A stretch of 64,000 nucleotides of DNA from JAJDXW01 sp965202895 (GCA_965202895.1 OZ241901.1:434001-498000), one strand, 5' to 3'; positions 15,839-24,637 are shown, counted from the stretch's first letter. Translations and numbers: made by a program. Notes: a model not told the origin generated them from the letters alone.

Positions 15839-16661
15839 GCGGCCGAGGCTCCGGCTGCTCCTGCTCGGCGGGACCCGCGAGGCGGTCGAGCTCGCCCGCG
15901 CGCTCGCCGCCAATCCGGCCGTCGAGACGACGTACTCGCTCGCCGGCCGCACGCGCCGGCCCGCCCCGGTGCCGGCCCCGGTCCGCACGGGGGGGTTCGG
16001 CGGCGCGGACGGGCTCGAGGCGTACCTCCGGGAGACGGGAACCGGGCTCGTCGTCGATGCGACGCATCCGTACGCGCAGGCCATCTCCGCGAATGCCGCG
16101 GTGGCCTGCGGCCGGGCGTCGGTGCCGCGGCTCGTGCTCCATCGTCCGCCCTGGGCGCACGGTCCGGGCGATCGCTGGGTCGAGGTCGCGGACACCGCGG
16201 GGGCCGCGCGCGCGCTGCCCGCCCTCGGCAAGCGGGTGCTGCTGACGGTCGGAAGCCGGGGCCTCGACCCGTTTCTCTCCATGCCCGGGCTCTTCTTCGT
16301 CGTGCGGTCGGTGGAGCCTCCCGGCGCCGCGCTCGATGGCGCGCCGCCGGGTCCGGCGCGCTTCGAAGTCGTCCTCGCGCGCGGACCGTTCGACCTCGAC
16401 GCCGAGCGCCGCCTGCTCGAGTCGCGCGCGATCGACGTCGTCGTGTCGAAGAACAGCGGAGGGACGGCCGCGAGCGCGAAGCTGGAGGCGGCCCGGGCGC
16501 TCGGGCTTCCCGTGGTCATGATCGCCCGCCCGCCCCCGCCCCCCGGCGAGCGGGTCGGGTCGGTCGCGGCGGCGAGGGCCAGGATCGAGGCGCACGTACG
16601 AAGAGTCTCCGCCGTGGAACCCCTCCGGAAAGGGCTGGTGGGGAAGAATCCGGAAAAATGA
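15831..16661 (+). CDS. cobK: Precorrin-6A reductase (CobK/CbiJ)
   Basis: A 276-residue reductase of the corrin ring (precorrin-6A or cobalt-precorrin-6A reductase), using NADPH. Signatures are LLLGGTREAVELARALA at the N-terminus, VVDATHPYAQAISANA, the LHRPPWAHGPGDRW segment, and VVSKNSGGTAASAKLEAARALG. It overlaps cbiD by eight bases. The final 19 or so residues (from VSAVEPLRKG to the stop) lie inside the family B element at 16603-16764 and are read in a different frame from the YbdK-like gene entering the other B copy. Confidence 0.92.
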   Translation: MPERPRLRLLLLGGTREAVELARALAANPAVETTYSLAGRTRRPAPVPAPVRTGGFGGADGLEAYLRETGTGLVVDATHPYAQAISANAAVACGRASVPRLVLHRPPWAHGPGDRWVEVADTAGAARALPALGKRVLLTVGSRGLDPFLSMPGLFFVVRSVEPPGAALDGAPPGPARFEVVLARGPFDLDAERRLLESRAIDVVVSKNSGGTAASAKLEAARALGLPVVMIARPPPPPGERVGSVAAARARIEAHVRRVSAVEPLRKGLVGKNPEK

Positions 16662-16764
16662 ACGAAAAATTGGAGAAACGTTCCCGATTTCGGATCCATG
16701 TCGACTCTGTTTCTCCTTCGAAGTGGGGATGAATTCCAGAGAATTCCTCTACGGCGCAGGCTTC
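16603..16764 (+). mobile_element. MITE-like element family B, copy 2 (uninterrupted)
   Basis: About 162 bp. It starts GAGTCTCCGCCGTGGAAC and ends CTCTACGGCGCAGGCTTC, an inverted repeat with one indel. It aligns with both halves of the interrupted copy at 9003-9481 and shows the empty site where family A inserted there. The left part overlaps the last codons of cobK; the right part reaches close to the 3' end of convergent cysG. No target duplication was recognised. Confidence 0.75.
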
Positions 16765-16813
16765 CGGGCGCGCGGGCCCGGCGCGGCCCGCTCCCGCCGC
16801 GGCGGAGCCCGCA

Positions 16814-18397
16814 CTACGCACTACCTTCCGGTTCCATCGGCGCCGCGCGCGCCATCGGGCGGGGTGCCGGCTCCGGGCCGGCGTAGGCGAGGGTCGCGTG
16901 GGCGCGCCGGGGCGGGGCTCCGGGGCCGTGCGCATCGGTCCGGAACCAGTCGAGCTTGCCGCGGAGGCGGACGACGTCACCCACGATCACGAGGGTCGGG
17001 GGCTCGACCCCGGCCCCCTCCACGCGGCCGGCGAGGGTCGCGAGGGTGGCTTCGACGACCCGCTGCCGTTCGGTCGTCCCCTGCTCGACGAGCGCGGCGG
17101 GGGTCGCCGGATCGAGACCGTGCTCGACGAGCCCCGCGCAGATCTCGCGAAGGCCCACCAGCCCCATGTAGACGACGATCGTCTGGCCCGGCCTCGCCAC
17201 CGCCGGCCAGTCGAGCGCGGCGCGCCCGTTCTTGAGGTTGCCGGTGACGAACGTACAGGCGTGGGCGTGGTCCCGGTGGGTGAGGGGGATCCCCGCGTAG
17301 GCGGCGCAGCCCGCGGCCGCGGTCACCCCGGGCACGACCTGGAACGGGACCCCTTCGTCGGCGAGGGTCGCGATCTCCTCCCCGCCCCGCCCGAAGGTGA
17401 ACGGGTCCCCGCCCTTGAGCCGCAGCACGCGCCGTCCCCCGCGCGCGAGACGGACGAGGAGGCGGTTGATGTCGGGCTGCCGGAGCGCGTGCTCGTCGCG
17501 GCGCTTTCCCGCGTAGATCTTCTCCGCGTCCCGCCGCACGAGGGCGAGCACGCCCGGGGACACGAGGCGGTCGTACACCACGACGTCCGCCTGCTGCATG
17601 AGGCGCATGGCACGGAAGGTGAGGAGGTCCGGGTCGCCGGGACCGGCGCCGACGAGATAGACCTCCCCGGCCGGGGTCCGCGCGCCGGCGCCGGCTCCGA
17701 GAGAAGCCGCTGCATCGGGCGAAGACCCGGCCTCGGCCTTGGCCCCGGCCCCGGTCGCGTCGCGGGGGGCCGCCGCGAGCGCCGTGGCGAGCGCGGCGCG
17801 CGCCTCCTCGATCCGGCCCGCGAACGCCATCTCGGCGATCGGGCCCTCGAACACCCGGTCCCAGAACGCCCGCCGGTCGGAGGTCCGCGGCAGACGGGCG
17901 TTGACCTCCGGCCGGGCCGCGCGCGCGAGCTCCGCGAGCCGCCCGAAGGACCGGGGGATGAGGGTCTCGAGACGCGCCCGGACGTAGCGGGCGAGGGAGG
18001 GGGAGGCGCCGCCCGTGGAGACCGCCGCGAGCACCGGGGAGCGATCGACGATGGCGGGCATCGAGAAGTGCCCGGACCGGGCGTCCGAAGCGCTGTTCGC
18101 GAGGATGCCGCGCGACTCCGCGAGCGCTACGATCCGTTGGTTGAGCGCACGGTCGTCGGTGGCCGCGACGACGAGCTTCCGGCCTTCGAGGTCGGATGCC
18201 TCGAATCGCCCGCGCCGCAGCTCCACCCCCTCCCCGCGCGCGAGGTCCGCGGCGGACTCGCACACCTCCGGGGCGACGATGCGAACCCGTCCCCCGGCCG
18301 CGGCGAGCACCTCGGCCTTGCCCGCCCCGACCCGTCCGGCTCCGACCACCAGGCACGGCCAGCCCCGGAGGTTCAGGAAGACCGGGAGCTGCTCCAT
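16814..18397 (-). CDS. cysG: Siroheme synthase / uroporphyrinogen-III C-methyltransferase
   Basis: A 527-residue fused CysG. Residues 1-200 form the NAD-dependent precorrin-2 dehydrogenase and ferrochelatase part, with CLVVGAGRVGAGKAEVLAAA, SASDARSGHFSMPAIVDRSP (D105) and AVSTGGASPSLARYVR. After an Ala/Gly linker, residues 244-475 form the SAM-dependent methyltransferase, with YLVGAGPGDPDLLTFRA, VVYDRLVS, RLKGGDPFTFGRGGEE and VPGVTAAAGCAAYAGIPLTHR. It makes precorrin-2 and siroheme, so it feeds both siroheme and the neighbouring cobalamin genes. It converges on cobK across a family B element. The C-terminal tail after residue 480 is low-complexity and weakly conserved. Confidence 0.95.
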   Translation of the reverse strand: MEQLPVFLNLRGWPCLVVGAGRVGAGKAEVLAAAGGRVRIVAPEVCESAADLARGEGVELRRGRFEASDLEGRKLVVAATDDRALNQRIVALAESRGILANSASDARSGHFSMPAIVDRSPVLAAVSTGGASPSLARYVRARLETLIPRSFGRLAELARAARPEVNARLPRTSDRRAFWDRVFEGPIAEMAFAGRIEEARAALATALAAAPRDATGAGAKAEAGSSPDAAASLGAGAGARTPAGEVYLVGAGPGDPDLLTFRAMRLMQQADVVVYDRLVSPGVLALVRRDAEKIYAGKRRDEHALRQPDINRLLVRLARGGRRVLRLKGGDPFTFGRGGEEIATLADEGVPFQVVPGVTAAAGCAAYAGIPLTHRDHAHACTFVTGNLKNGRAALDWPAVARPGQTIVVYMGLVGLREICAGLVEHGLDPATPAALVEQGTTERQRVVEATLATLAGRVEGAGVEPPTLVIVGDVVRLRGKLDWFRTDAHGPGAPPRRAHATLAYAGPEPAPRPMARAAPMEPEGSA

Positions 18398-18887
18398 GGG
18401 GGGTCAGCCCGCCTTCCCCTGCGCCCACGATACCCGGAGGGCGCCCGCCCGGGACCGGAGGCGCCGTGCGTCGGTATCGGGATCGACTCGGTTGCATTCG
18501 GAGGCGGTGCCGAACCGCATATCTCACCGGGTACTCGATCAGGGGCGCCGCTCCGCAGTGTACGCGAGCCGGCCGCCGCCGCAGGGGTTGCCGGAACACC
18601 CGCGGCCGGAAGCACCTTCGAGCGGGGCCGCCTCCCCGCCGCCGTGGGGCGAGCTCGAAGTCTGCCTTCCGGACGCCTGCCGCGATGACCGGGCGCCGCG
18701 TGTCGGCGGGGCAGCGTTCGCAATTCGAGCCGCGGCGTCGACCTCCAAGCGTCCGAGCACCGAACCCCGATGTACAAGCGCCGCCCAAGCCAACGGAGGG
18801 CGGTTCCGGTCTCCGGGGGCTTCTCCCGATCTCGTCCTTCGCCCATACTTCCGATCACGCGGGGGCGCGAATTGTGGGTGACGCGGC
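18398..18887. other. 490 bp without a recognisable gene
   Basis: Overlapping frames on both strands are Arg/Pro-rich and lack domain signatures or ribosome-binding sites. I see no repeat shared with the rest of the window and no RNA gene. Confidence 0.5.
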
Positions 18888-19472
18888 TTGGCCGACTGGG
18901 CGAACGACACCATCGAGGTCCTGAGCTTCCTCGTGCCCGGGTTCGTTGCGGCCGCGGTCTATTACGGACTTGCCTCCGCGCCGAAGCCCAATACCTTCGA
19001 ACGGCTCATCCAGGCCCTGATCTTCACGATCATCATCCAGACCCTCACCAACCTCGGAGCGTTGTACGGGCCGTTCGACGACGAGCCGTGGCTCACAATG
19101 GCTCCGCTCGGAACCATCGCGATCGCAGCCATCCTCGGTTTCGCCTCCGCATTGCTGGTCAACACGGACGCGCTGCATGGCAGGCTGCGACGATGGGGCA
19201 TCACACGGGAAACCGCCTGACCGACCGAATGGTACGGTGTCTTCGCGAGCTACCCGGGTTGCTTCGTAGTGCTGCACCTGCGAGGCCAGCGGCGACTCTT
19301 CGGATGGCCGCGCCAATGGCTGGGCCGCCGGGAGGAAGCACTGTTCGTCATCGACGGCCCGGAGTGGCTCGAGGGCGACGAACGGATCCCGGCCGGAACA
19401 GCGTTGGTCGTCGAGGCCGACGACGTCGAAATGGTAGAGTTCGTGCTCCCCCTTCCGGAAGACGCTGCATAG
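18888..19472 (+). pseudogene. DUF6338-like membrane protein interrupted by an in-frame TGA
   Basis: The first part (TTG start, 110 residues) has two hydrophobic helices, VLSFLVPGFVAAAVYYGLAS and LIQALIFTIIIQTLTNLGAL, plus a third further on, and ends GITRETA at TGA 19218-19220. The same frame continues PTEWYGVFASYPGCFVVLHL and GQRRLFGWPRQWLGRREEAL, the conserved soluble part of DUF6338-type proteins, to a stop at 19472. One base change (for example CGA to TGA) explains this. A stop lies just upstream of the TTG, so the N-terminus is probably genuine. A sequencing error or read-through remains possible. Family function is unknown. Confidence 0.7.
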
Positions 19473-19645
19473 GAATCCGGACATGCACGTGTACGCGAGC
19501 TCCCCGTCGGGACCCCCACCGAACAAGGCCCCGCGTGTAGAACCGCTCACAACGAACCCGCGGCCGATGCCTCCCCCAGGTCGCAGGCCGCCACCGCCGC
19601 CGCCAATCCACACCCCGGAAAGGCGCTGATCCATTCTTGTCGTCC

Positions 19646-19810
19646 TTCAAAAAATTATTTCCATATCAAATAGTTGTGATGAGCGAAAGCGGCGAACGGC
19701 GCTACGTCCCGTTTCGGACGAGCAATCAAACGGGTACGTCCGAAGAACCGCAAAGCTCGGGGCAAATCCCGCCGAATCTCGGATCATGGTGGTAGAGATG
19801 GGCTGACGCA
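19646..19810 (-). repeat. Dispersed repeat family D, copy 1 (short form)
   Basis: On the minus strand this region starts GCCCATCTCTACCACCATGA, continues with a CGGGATTTGCCCCGAGCTTT block, and ends with the AT-rich CAACTATTTGATATGGAAAT. Both ends match 52484-52805 on the plus strand, but the middle there is about 155 bp longer. It fills much of the gap between the broken DUF6338 gene and livF, where I see no gene. Confidence 0.65.
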
Positions 19811-19940
19811 GCGCCCGGGAGACCGGCGCCCGGTGGCCCGGCAGCGCCCGGCGCCGGCCCGGGGTACGTGTTCCGCCTCCACCACCGCCACGGGTCGAGC
19901 CGGGAAGACGCGGCGTTCGGAGGCCGAGCCCGGCTCAGCC

Positions 19941-19983
19941 CGCTCGGCGCACCCGCGATTGCACCCCGCGCAATCGCCGAGCG
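19941..19983 (-). terminator. Nested hairpin downstream of livF
   Basis: GCGATTGC (19955-19962) pairs with GCAATCGC (19970-19977), and the outer CGCTCG (19941-19946) pairs with CGAGCG (19978-19983). It lies 21 bp beyond the livF stop. It is a plausible transcription end for the Liv operon, though no T-run follows. Confidence 0.55.
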
Positions 19984-20003
19984 ACCGCGCCAGCGGCCGC
20001 CGC

Positions 20004-20750
20004 TCAGGCCACCCAGAACGCCTTCTCGAGGTCCTGGAAGTCCGAGACGGGCCCCTCGTACTTGTTGCGCCCGAGCTCCAGCACGTACACGTGGTCCGCG
20101 ATCTTCAGGGCTTGGCGGATCTCCTGGTCCACGAGCAGGATCGTGAGGCTCTCGCGCGAGGCGAGGCGGGACAGCATCTCGTACACCTCCTCGGACAGCA
20201 TCCGGGAGAGCCCCGCGGTCGGCTCGTCCACGAGCAGCATCTTCGGCTCCGTCATGAGGGTGCGTCCGATCTCGACCATGCGCTGCTGTCCCCCCGACAG
20301 CTCGCCGGTGATCTGCTTGCGCTTGTCCCGGAGGACGGGGAAACGCTCGTAGTTCTCCTCCATCTTCTCGCGCACCCGCTTGCGATCGCGGCGGAACGTC
20401 CACCCGCCGAGCTGGAGGTTCTCCTCGACCGACATGTCCTTGAAGATCCCCGGTTGCTGCGGGATGTAGGCGAGCCCCTTGAGGATCCGGCGGTGGGGCG
20501 GAACCTGGAGGATGCTCTCGTTCTCGAGCAGGACGTCGCCCGCGTTGGGCCGGAGGAAGCCGGAGGCTGCCTTGAGCGCGGTCGACTTGCCGACCCCGTT
20601 GGCCCCGAGGACGGCCGTGATCCGGTGGCGCCGGGCGATGACGTCGAGGCCCTGGAGAATGTCGAGATCGCGGTAGTAGCCGACGTAGAGGTCCCGTAAT
20701 TCGAGGACCGGGTCATCGGCGGGGGCGGGCTTCGCGTCCATCGCGTCCAT
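20004..20750 (-). CDS. livF: Branched-chain amino acid ABC transporter ATP-binding protein LivF
   Basis: A 248-residue ABC ATPase of the HAAT (branched-chain amino acid) type. Walker A is LGANGVGKSTALKAASGF, the Q-loop AYIPQQPGIFKDMSVEENL, the signature LSGGQQRMVEIGRTL and Walker B MLLVDEPTAGLS. The C-terminal ILLVDQEIRQAL is typical of LivF. It is the last gene of livH-livM-livG-livF, three bases after livG. It pairs with LivG to energise import through LivH/LivM. The start has a second in-frame ATG nine bases downstream. The amino-acid or amide substrate is set by the binding protein at 24638-25879. Confidence 0.93.
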   Translation of the reverse strand: MDAMDAKPAPADDPVLELRDLYVGYYRDLDILQGLDVIARRHRITAVLGANGVGKSTALKAASGFLRPNAGDVLLENESILQVPPHRRILKGLAYIPQQPGIFKDMSVEENLQLGGWTFRRDRKRVREKMEENYERFPVLRDKRKQITGELSGGQQRMVEIGRTLMTEPKMLLVDEPTAGLSRMLSEEVYEMLSRLASRESLTILLVDQEIRQALKIADHVYVLELGRNKYEGPVSDFQDLEKAFWVA

Positions 20751-20753
20751 CGC

Positions 20754-21635
20754 TCACTCCCCTCCCGAACGCCTTCCCGTATCCCCGCCGCGGCCGGCCG
20801 CGGCAACGGCAGCGGGAGCGGGGTCGGGGTCGGGGGCGCGGGGTTCCTCCTCGCCGGCATCGCCGTTTCGGGAGCCGGCGTCCCTCTCCTCCCCGGACTC
20901 CCCGGACTCCTCGGGATCCTCCGTGCCGAGATAGGCTTCGATCACGGCCGGGTCCCGCTTGACCTCGCCCGGTGGTCCGTCCGCGATGAGGTCCCCGAAG
21001 TTGAGCACCAGCAACCGCTGGCTCAGGCTGAAGATGGAGTCCATCTGGTGCGAGATGAGGATGATGGCCTTCCCCTCCTCGTTCACCCGTCGGATGTAGG
21101 CGTAGATGATCTCCATGAGCCGCGGGTGCACGCCCGCGAACGGCTCGTCGAGGACCACCACCTCGGGGTCGAGCATCAGGAGCCGGCCGAGCTCCAGCAG
21201 CTTCTGCTGCCCCCCGGAGAGCGCCTGGGCGTACTCGTTGCGCAGGTGCGCCATGGTCAGGAACTCCAGCACCTCCATCGCCCTCGCGTGGATCGCCTTC
21301 CGGTCGCCGCGCCGCCGGGTGGCGAGCGCCGGCACGTAGAGGTTCTCGAGGACGCTCATGCGCCGGAAGGATCGGGTCACCTGGAAGGTGCGGCCGAGCC
21401 CGGCGGCGGCCACCTGGTAGGGAGGGAGCTGATCGATGCGCCGGCCGTTCAGGTACACGGTGCCCGCGTTCGGCTTGATCGCCCCGTCGAGGACGTTGGT
21501 GAGGGTCGTCTTGCCCGCCCCGTTGGGGCCGATGAGGCCGATGAGCTCCGGCCCTTCGACCTCGAACGTCACCCCCTTGAGGACGTGCAGCCCCCCGAAT
21601 CGCTTGTGCACGTTGCTGACCGAGAGCCGGATCAC
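20754..21635 (-). CDS. livG: Branched-chain amino acid ABC transporter ATP-binding protein LivG
   Basis: A 293-residue ABC ATPase. It opens IRLSVSNVHKRFGGLHVLKG. Walker A is LIGPNGAGKTTLTNVLDG, the Q-loop LGRTFQVTRSFRRMSVLENL, the signature LSGGQQKLLELGRLL and Walker B VVVLDEPFAGVHP. The GTG start at 21635 overlaps the livM stop (GTGA). Beyond EAYLGTEDP the C-terminus carries an extra tail of about 50 residues rich in Glu, Gly, Ser, Pro and Ala, not needed for the fold. It works with LivF as the ATPase pair of the importer. Confidence 0.93.
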   Translation of the reverse strand: MIRLSVSNVHKRFGGLHVLKGVTFEVEGPELIGLIGPNGAGKTTLTNVLDGAIKPNAGTVYLNGRRIDQLPPYQVAAAGLGRTFQVTRSFRRMSVLENLYVPALATRRRGDRKAIHARAMEVLEFLTMAHLRNEYAQALSGGQQKLLELGRLLMLDPEVVVLDEPFAGVHPRLMEIIYAYIRRVNEEGKAIILISHQMDSIFSLSQRLLVLNFGDLIADGPPGEVKRDPAVIEAYLGTEDPEESGESGEERDAGSRNGDAGEEEPRAPDPDPAPAAVAAAGRGGDTGRRSGGE

Positions 21636-22855
21636 TTCGCCGCCGCCTCCTCCGCGCGGAGACGGGGACGGGGACCGAGGCGGTGCTCGACCGTCTCCCG
21701 CGCCACGTGCCCGCGGGTGAAGTACCCGAGGAGGGGGGCGATCAGCCCGTTGCGGGCGAAGCGCAGGGTCAGCATGAGGACGATGCCGAAGAACACCAGC
21801 CGCCAGATCGTCATGTCGACCTCGACCCCGCCGATGACGAAGCTGTTGCGCAGCAGCTCCAGCACCACCTCGATGAGGATCGCGCCGATGGCGGCGGCGA
21901 TGAAGCTCTCGACCCCCCCGATCACCGCCATCGCCACCACCAGGCTCATCTGGAGGAGGAAGAGGTTGTTCGGGGTGACGATCCCCACGTAGTGGGCCTG
22001 CACCGCGCCGGCCGCCGCCGCCATCATCGTGGTGATCACGAAGACGAGCACCTTGTAGCGGGTGGTGTCGACCCCGAGCGCCGCCGCCGCGTCCTGGTCC
22101 TCGCGGAGCGCCCGCACGAAGAGGCCGAACTTCGATCCGGCGAGCCACGCGAGGATCGCGAGGCAGGCGAGCAGCAGGCCGAACATCACGAAATAGGGCG
22201 GGAGCTTGTCCGTCTTGTCGAACGTGTGGCCGAACAGGGTGACCCCGTGCTCGAAGAGGGCCGGCAGCTCCATCCCCGCCTGCCCCCGCGTGATCTCGAT
22301 CTCGGCGCTGATCGTCGCCTTGAGGATCTCCGCGAACCCGAGGGTGAAGAGGGCGAGGTAGGCGGCGCGGAGCCGCAGGACCAGCACCCCGATGAGGAAG
22401 CCGAAGACCCCGCCCATGAGGGCGCCGAGGAGGATCCCGATCCAGACCGGCATCCGGGTCGGCTGCACCGCACCGCCCCACGCCTCCATCGCCTGGCGCA
22501 GGCAGTCCTGGGTCAGGGTCGTCGAAGTCACCCCGATCGGGTTGACGACGACGAGCCACGTCTCGCCGAAGCGGTACTCGGTGCAGAGCTCGGTCGGCGC
22601 GGGCGAGAGCCAGAAGTAGTGGCTGAAGAGCGCCGCGGTGTAGGCCCCGACCCCCATGAACCCGACGTGGCCGAACGAGAACTGCCCCGCGTACCCGGCC
22701 AGCATCGACCAGCTCGACGCGAGGATCGCGTAGAAGAAGGCCGTGATCATGATGTGCATGACGTAGGCGTAGTCGTTCGCCGAATAGACGAACGGAAACG
22801 CGAGGAAGAACGCGAGCAGCGCGAGCCCGAGCAGGTGGGGGACCTTGCGGCGCAT
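21632..22855 (-). CDS. livM: Branched-chain amino acid ABC transporter permease LivM
   Basis: A 407-residue inner-membrane permease. Typical LivM features are WSMLAGYAGQFSFGHVGFMG, GFLIGVLVLRLRAAYLALFT with LGFAEILK, and RALREDQDAAAALGVDTTRY. About eight to nine hydrophobic helices are visible. It starts five bases after the livH stop and its own stop overlaps livG. A loop of about 50 residues (HYFWLSPAPTELCTEYRFGE and following) between early helices is longer than in E. coli LivM and probably faces the periplasm. Confidence 0.92.
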   Translation of the reverse strand: MRRKVPHLLGLALLAFFLAFPFVYSANDYAYVMHIMITAFFYAILASSWSMLAGYAGQFSFGHVGFMGVGAYTAALFSHYFWLSPAPTELCTEYRFGETWLVVVNPIGVTSTTLTQDCLRQAMEAWGGAVQPTRMPVWIGILLGALMGGVFGFLIGVLVLRLRAAYLALFTLGFAEILKATISAEIEITRGQAGMELPALFEHGVTLFGHTFDKTDKLPPYFVMFGLLLACLAILAWLAGSKFGLFVRALREDQDAAAALGVDTTRYKVLVFVITTMMAAAAGAVQAHYVGIVTPNNLFLLQMSLVVAMAVIGGVESFIAAAIGAILIEVVLELLRNSFVIGGVEVDMTIWRLVFFGIVLMLTLRFARNGLIAPLLGYFTRGHVARETVEHRLGPRPRLRAEEAAAK

Positions 22856-22860
22856 CCGCT

Positions 22861-24129
22861 TCAGAACTTGCCGTGCGCGCCGCTCGCGTAGCGCCGCCCG
22901 AAGAGGCCCGTCGGGCGGAGCAGCAGGGTGAGGGTGAGGACCACCATGCCGTAGGCCGGGATGTAGGACGCGGCCTTCTGCGGATCGGGGATGCATCCGG
23001 TGCCCGCCGCCTCGACGAGGCCCACCAGGATGCCGCCGACGAACGCCCCCGGCAGCGAGCCGAGCCCGCCGAGGACGACGATCACGAAGGAGCGCATCGC
23101 GGGGATGTTGCCGACCTGGGGCAACCACGAGAACGCCTGCACCAGGAGCGCCCCCGCGAGCGCCGCGATCATCGCGCCGAGGGCGAAGGCCAGCATGTTC
23201 ATCCGGTTCGGGTCGATCCCGGCGATGGCGGCGGCCTCCCGGTCCTGGCTGACCGCCCGCAGCGCTTTGCCGGTCCACGTCCGGTGCAGGAAGTAGAGCA
23301 GGGCCCCGAGCACCGCGACGCAGGCGAGCGCGGCGGTGAGCCTCGGGTTCGAGATCGAGATGGTGTCGAATAGCTGGAGGTTGCCGCGGCTCGTCTTGAC
23401 GAGCCATGGGTCGTCCGGCGAGGGCAGGCGGATACGGGGGAAGTCGAAGTAGCGCCGCGCCTTCACCGGGTTCGAGCCGACGACGGCCTGCACGAAGTAC
23501 TGGAGGGTGAAGGCGAGGCCGAAGGTGATGAGGATCCCGTACTCCACCGGCCGGTCGATCCGGCCCTGGTACATCGGCGTCAGGAACATCCGCTCGAAGA
23601 GCGCCCCGAGCGCGAAGACGACCGCGCACGCGCACGCGATGCCGAGGAGGGGGTTGATTCCGGGCAGCCAGACCACGGTGACGTAGTAGGCGAGCATCCC
23701 GCCCACCATGTAGAACTCGCCGTGGCTGAAGCTGACGACGCCGAGGATCGAGAAGATCAGGGTGAGGCCGAGGGCCATGAAGCCGTAGATGACGCCGATG
23801 ATGATCCCGTTCGTGATCTGCGAGGCGACGAACGAGCCGTTGGCGACGCAGTTGCTGTCGGGGTCCGCGAACGCGAAGGCGGCCGCGATCAGCACCACCG
23901 CCCCGATCGCGGGCAGCACGATCAGCCGGTTGGTGAGCTCCGGGGTCCTGAGCCAGAGAGGGACCAGGCCGACCGGGCCGGTCGCGGCGCCGAGCATGGC
24001 GCCGACGAAGGTCGTGTTGGAGGTGTCGAGATCGTGCTGAAGGTAGCGGCGGCGGATCGCCACGCTGCCGACCACGCCCCAGACGATCATCCAGGCGATG
24101 ACGCCCCAGAACGTGCCCGGATGGTCCAC
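22861..24129 (-). CDS. livH: Branched-chain amino acid ABC transporter permease LivH with N-terminal extension
   Basis: A 422-residue permease, about 120 residues longer than usual. From residue 105 or so it is standard LivH: ITNGIIIGVIYGFMALGLTL, FSHGEFYMVGGMLAYY, GRIDRPVEYGILITFGLAFT, ALRAVSQDREAAAIAGIDPN. The N-terminal extension has its own membrane segments (GVIAWMIVWGVVGSVAI, LIVLPAIGAVVLIAAAFAFA) and a Cys-containing loop. It is the first permease gene, 508 bp from the substrate-binding protein gene. Start choice at 24129 fits the reading frame, but shorter starts cannot be excluded. With LivM it forms the membrane channel. Confidence 0.88.
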   Translation of the reverse strand: MDHPGTFWGVIAWMIVWGVVGSVAIRRRYLQHDLDTSNTTFVGAMLGAATGPVGLVPLWLRTPELTNRLIVLPAIGAVVLIAAAFAFADPDSNCVANGSFVASQITNGIIIGVIYGFMALGLTLIFSILGVVSFSHGEFYMVGGMLAYYVTVVWLPGINPLLGIACACAVVFALGALFERMFLTPMYQGRIDRPVEYGILITFGLAFTLQYFVQAVVGSNPVKARRYFDFPRIRLPSPDDPWLVKTSRGNLQLFDTISISNPRLTAALACVAVLGALLYFLHRTWTGKALRAVSQDREAAAIAGIDPNRMNMLAFALGAMIAALAGALLVQAFSWLPQVGNIPAMRSFVIVVLGGLGSLPGAFVGGILVGLVEAAGTGCIPDPQKAASYIPAYGMVVLTLTLLLRPTGLFGRRYASGAHGKF

Positions 24130-24286
24130 TCGCCGCCCCGGCTCCCGGCGCGGCTATGGGGTGGCGGCGCGGCGGGGGCGAGGGCCGGCCGTCGGCCGGC
24201 GGTGCCTCGGCCCCGGCCCCGGCCCCGGAGAAAGGCGCGCGTCGCCCGAGGCGCCTGAAACGTCCGCGGTCACCGTGCCGAGCCCA

Positions 24287-24460
24287 GCCCGCATGTCTCC
24301 CCGTCCTTCCGCTGCGGACGCCGATCCGTTCGCGGCGACGGGTCGTGCTCCAATCCAATCCGCTTCGACAGCGCACGGCGCCGGTTCGGCTGCGGCGTCA
24401 CTTCGGCGATGTTCTCGATCCGTACGGCCCTCCGCCACGGCGTCCGGGCATCCGGCATCC
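24287..24460 (+). repeat. Dispersed repeat family E, copy 2
   Basis: Matches 1050-1205 in the opposite orientation, beginning with CCCGCATGTCTCCCCGTCCT. It lies in the 508 bp gap between the Liv binding-protein gene and livH. The rest of the gap holds the hairpin at 24601-24625 and no gene. Confidence 0.6.
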
Positions 24461-24600
24461 TCATGGAGAGGCCCGGGCGACGAAAGACGTGCGGGCTGGC
24501 TGCCCCGCCCCCCGCCGCACGGGCGCCGCCGGCCGGCCTCCTCCCGGGGGCGGCGGCCCGCCCCCGAGGGAGAGCGTTCGGTGCGCGGGCCCGCGCCGCC

Positions 24601-24625
24601 GGTCGGGTCCGGTCGCTACCCGACC
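24601..24625 (-). terminator. Hairpin downstream of the Liv binding-protein gene
   Basis: GGTCGGGT (24601-24608) and ACCCGACC (24618-24625) form a perfect 8-bp stem with a 9-nt loop, 12 bp beyond the stop of the binding-protein gene. It could attenuate or end transcription between the abundant binding protein and the permease genes. There is no T-run. Confidence 0.5.
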
Positions 24626-24637
24626 CTTGCTTGCCCG

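Noticed and set aside
18888..19472. Second selenoprotein at the DUF6338-like gene
   Set aside because: The TGA is not at a Cys or redox position, no redox motif surrounds it, and no convincing hairpin follows, so a nonsense mutation is simpler.
21632..24376. Very long minus-strand frame joining an upstream Arg-rich stretch to LivM
   Set aside because: Only the part from 22855 downward resembles LivM. The upstream part is a shadow of livH in another frame. Similar inflated frames over cofGH, cobS and ybdK were trimmed for the same reason.
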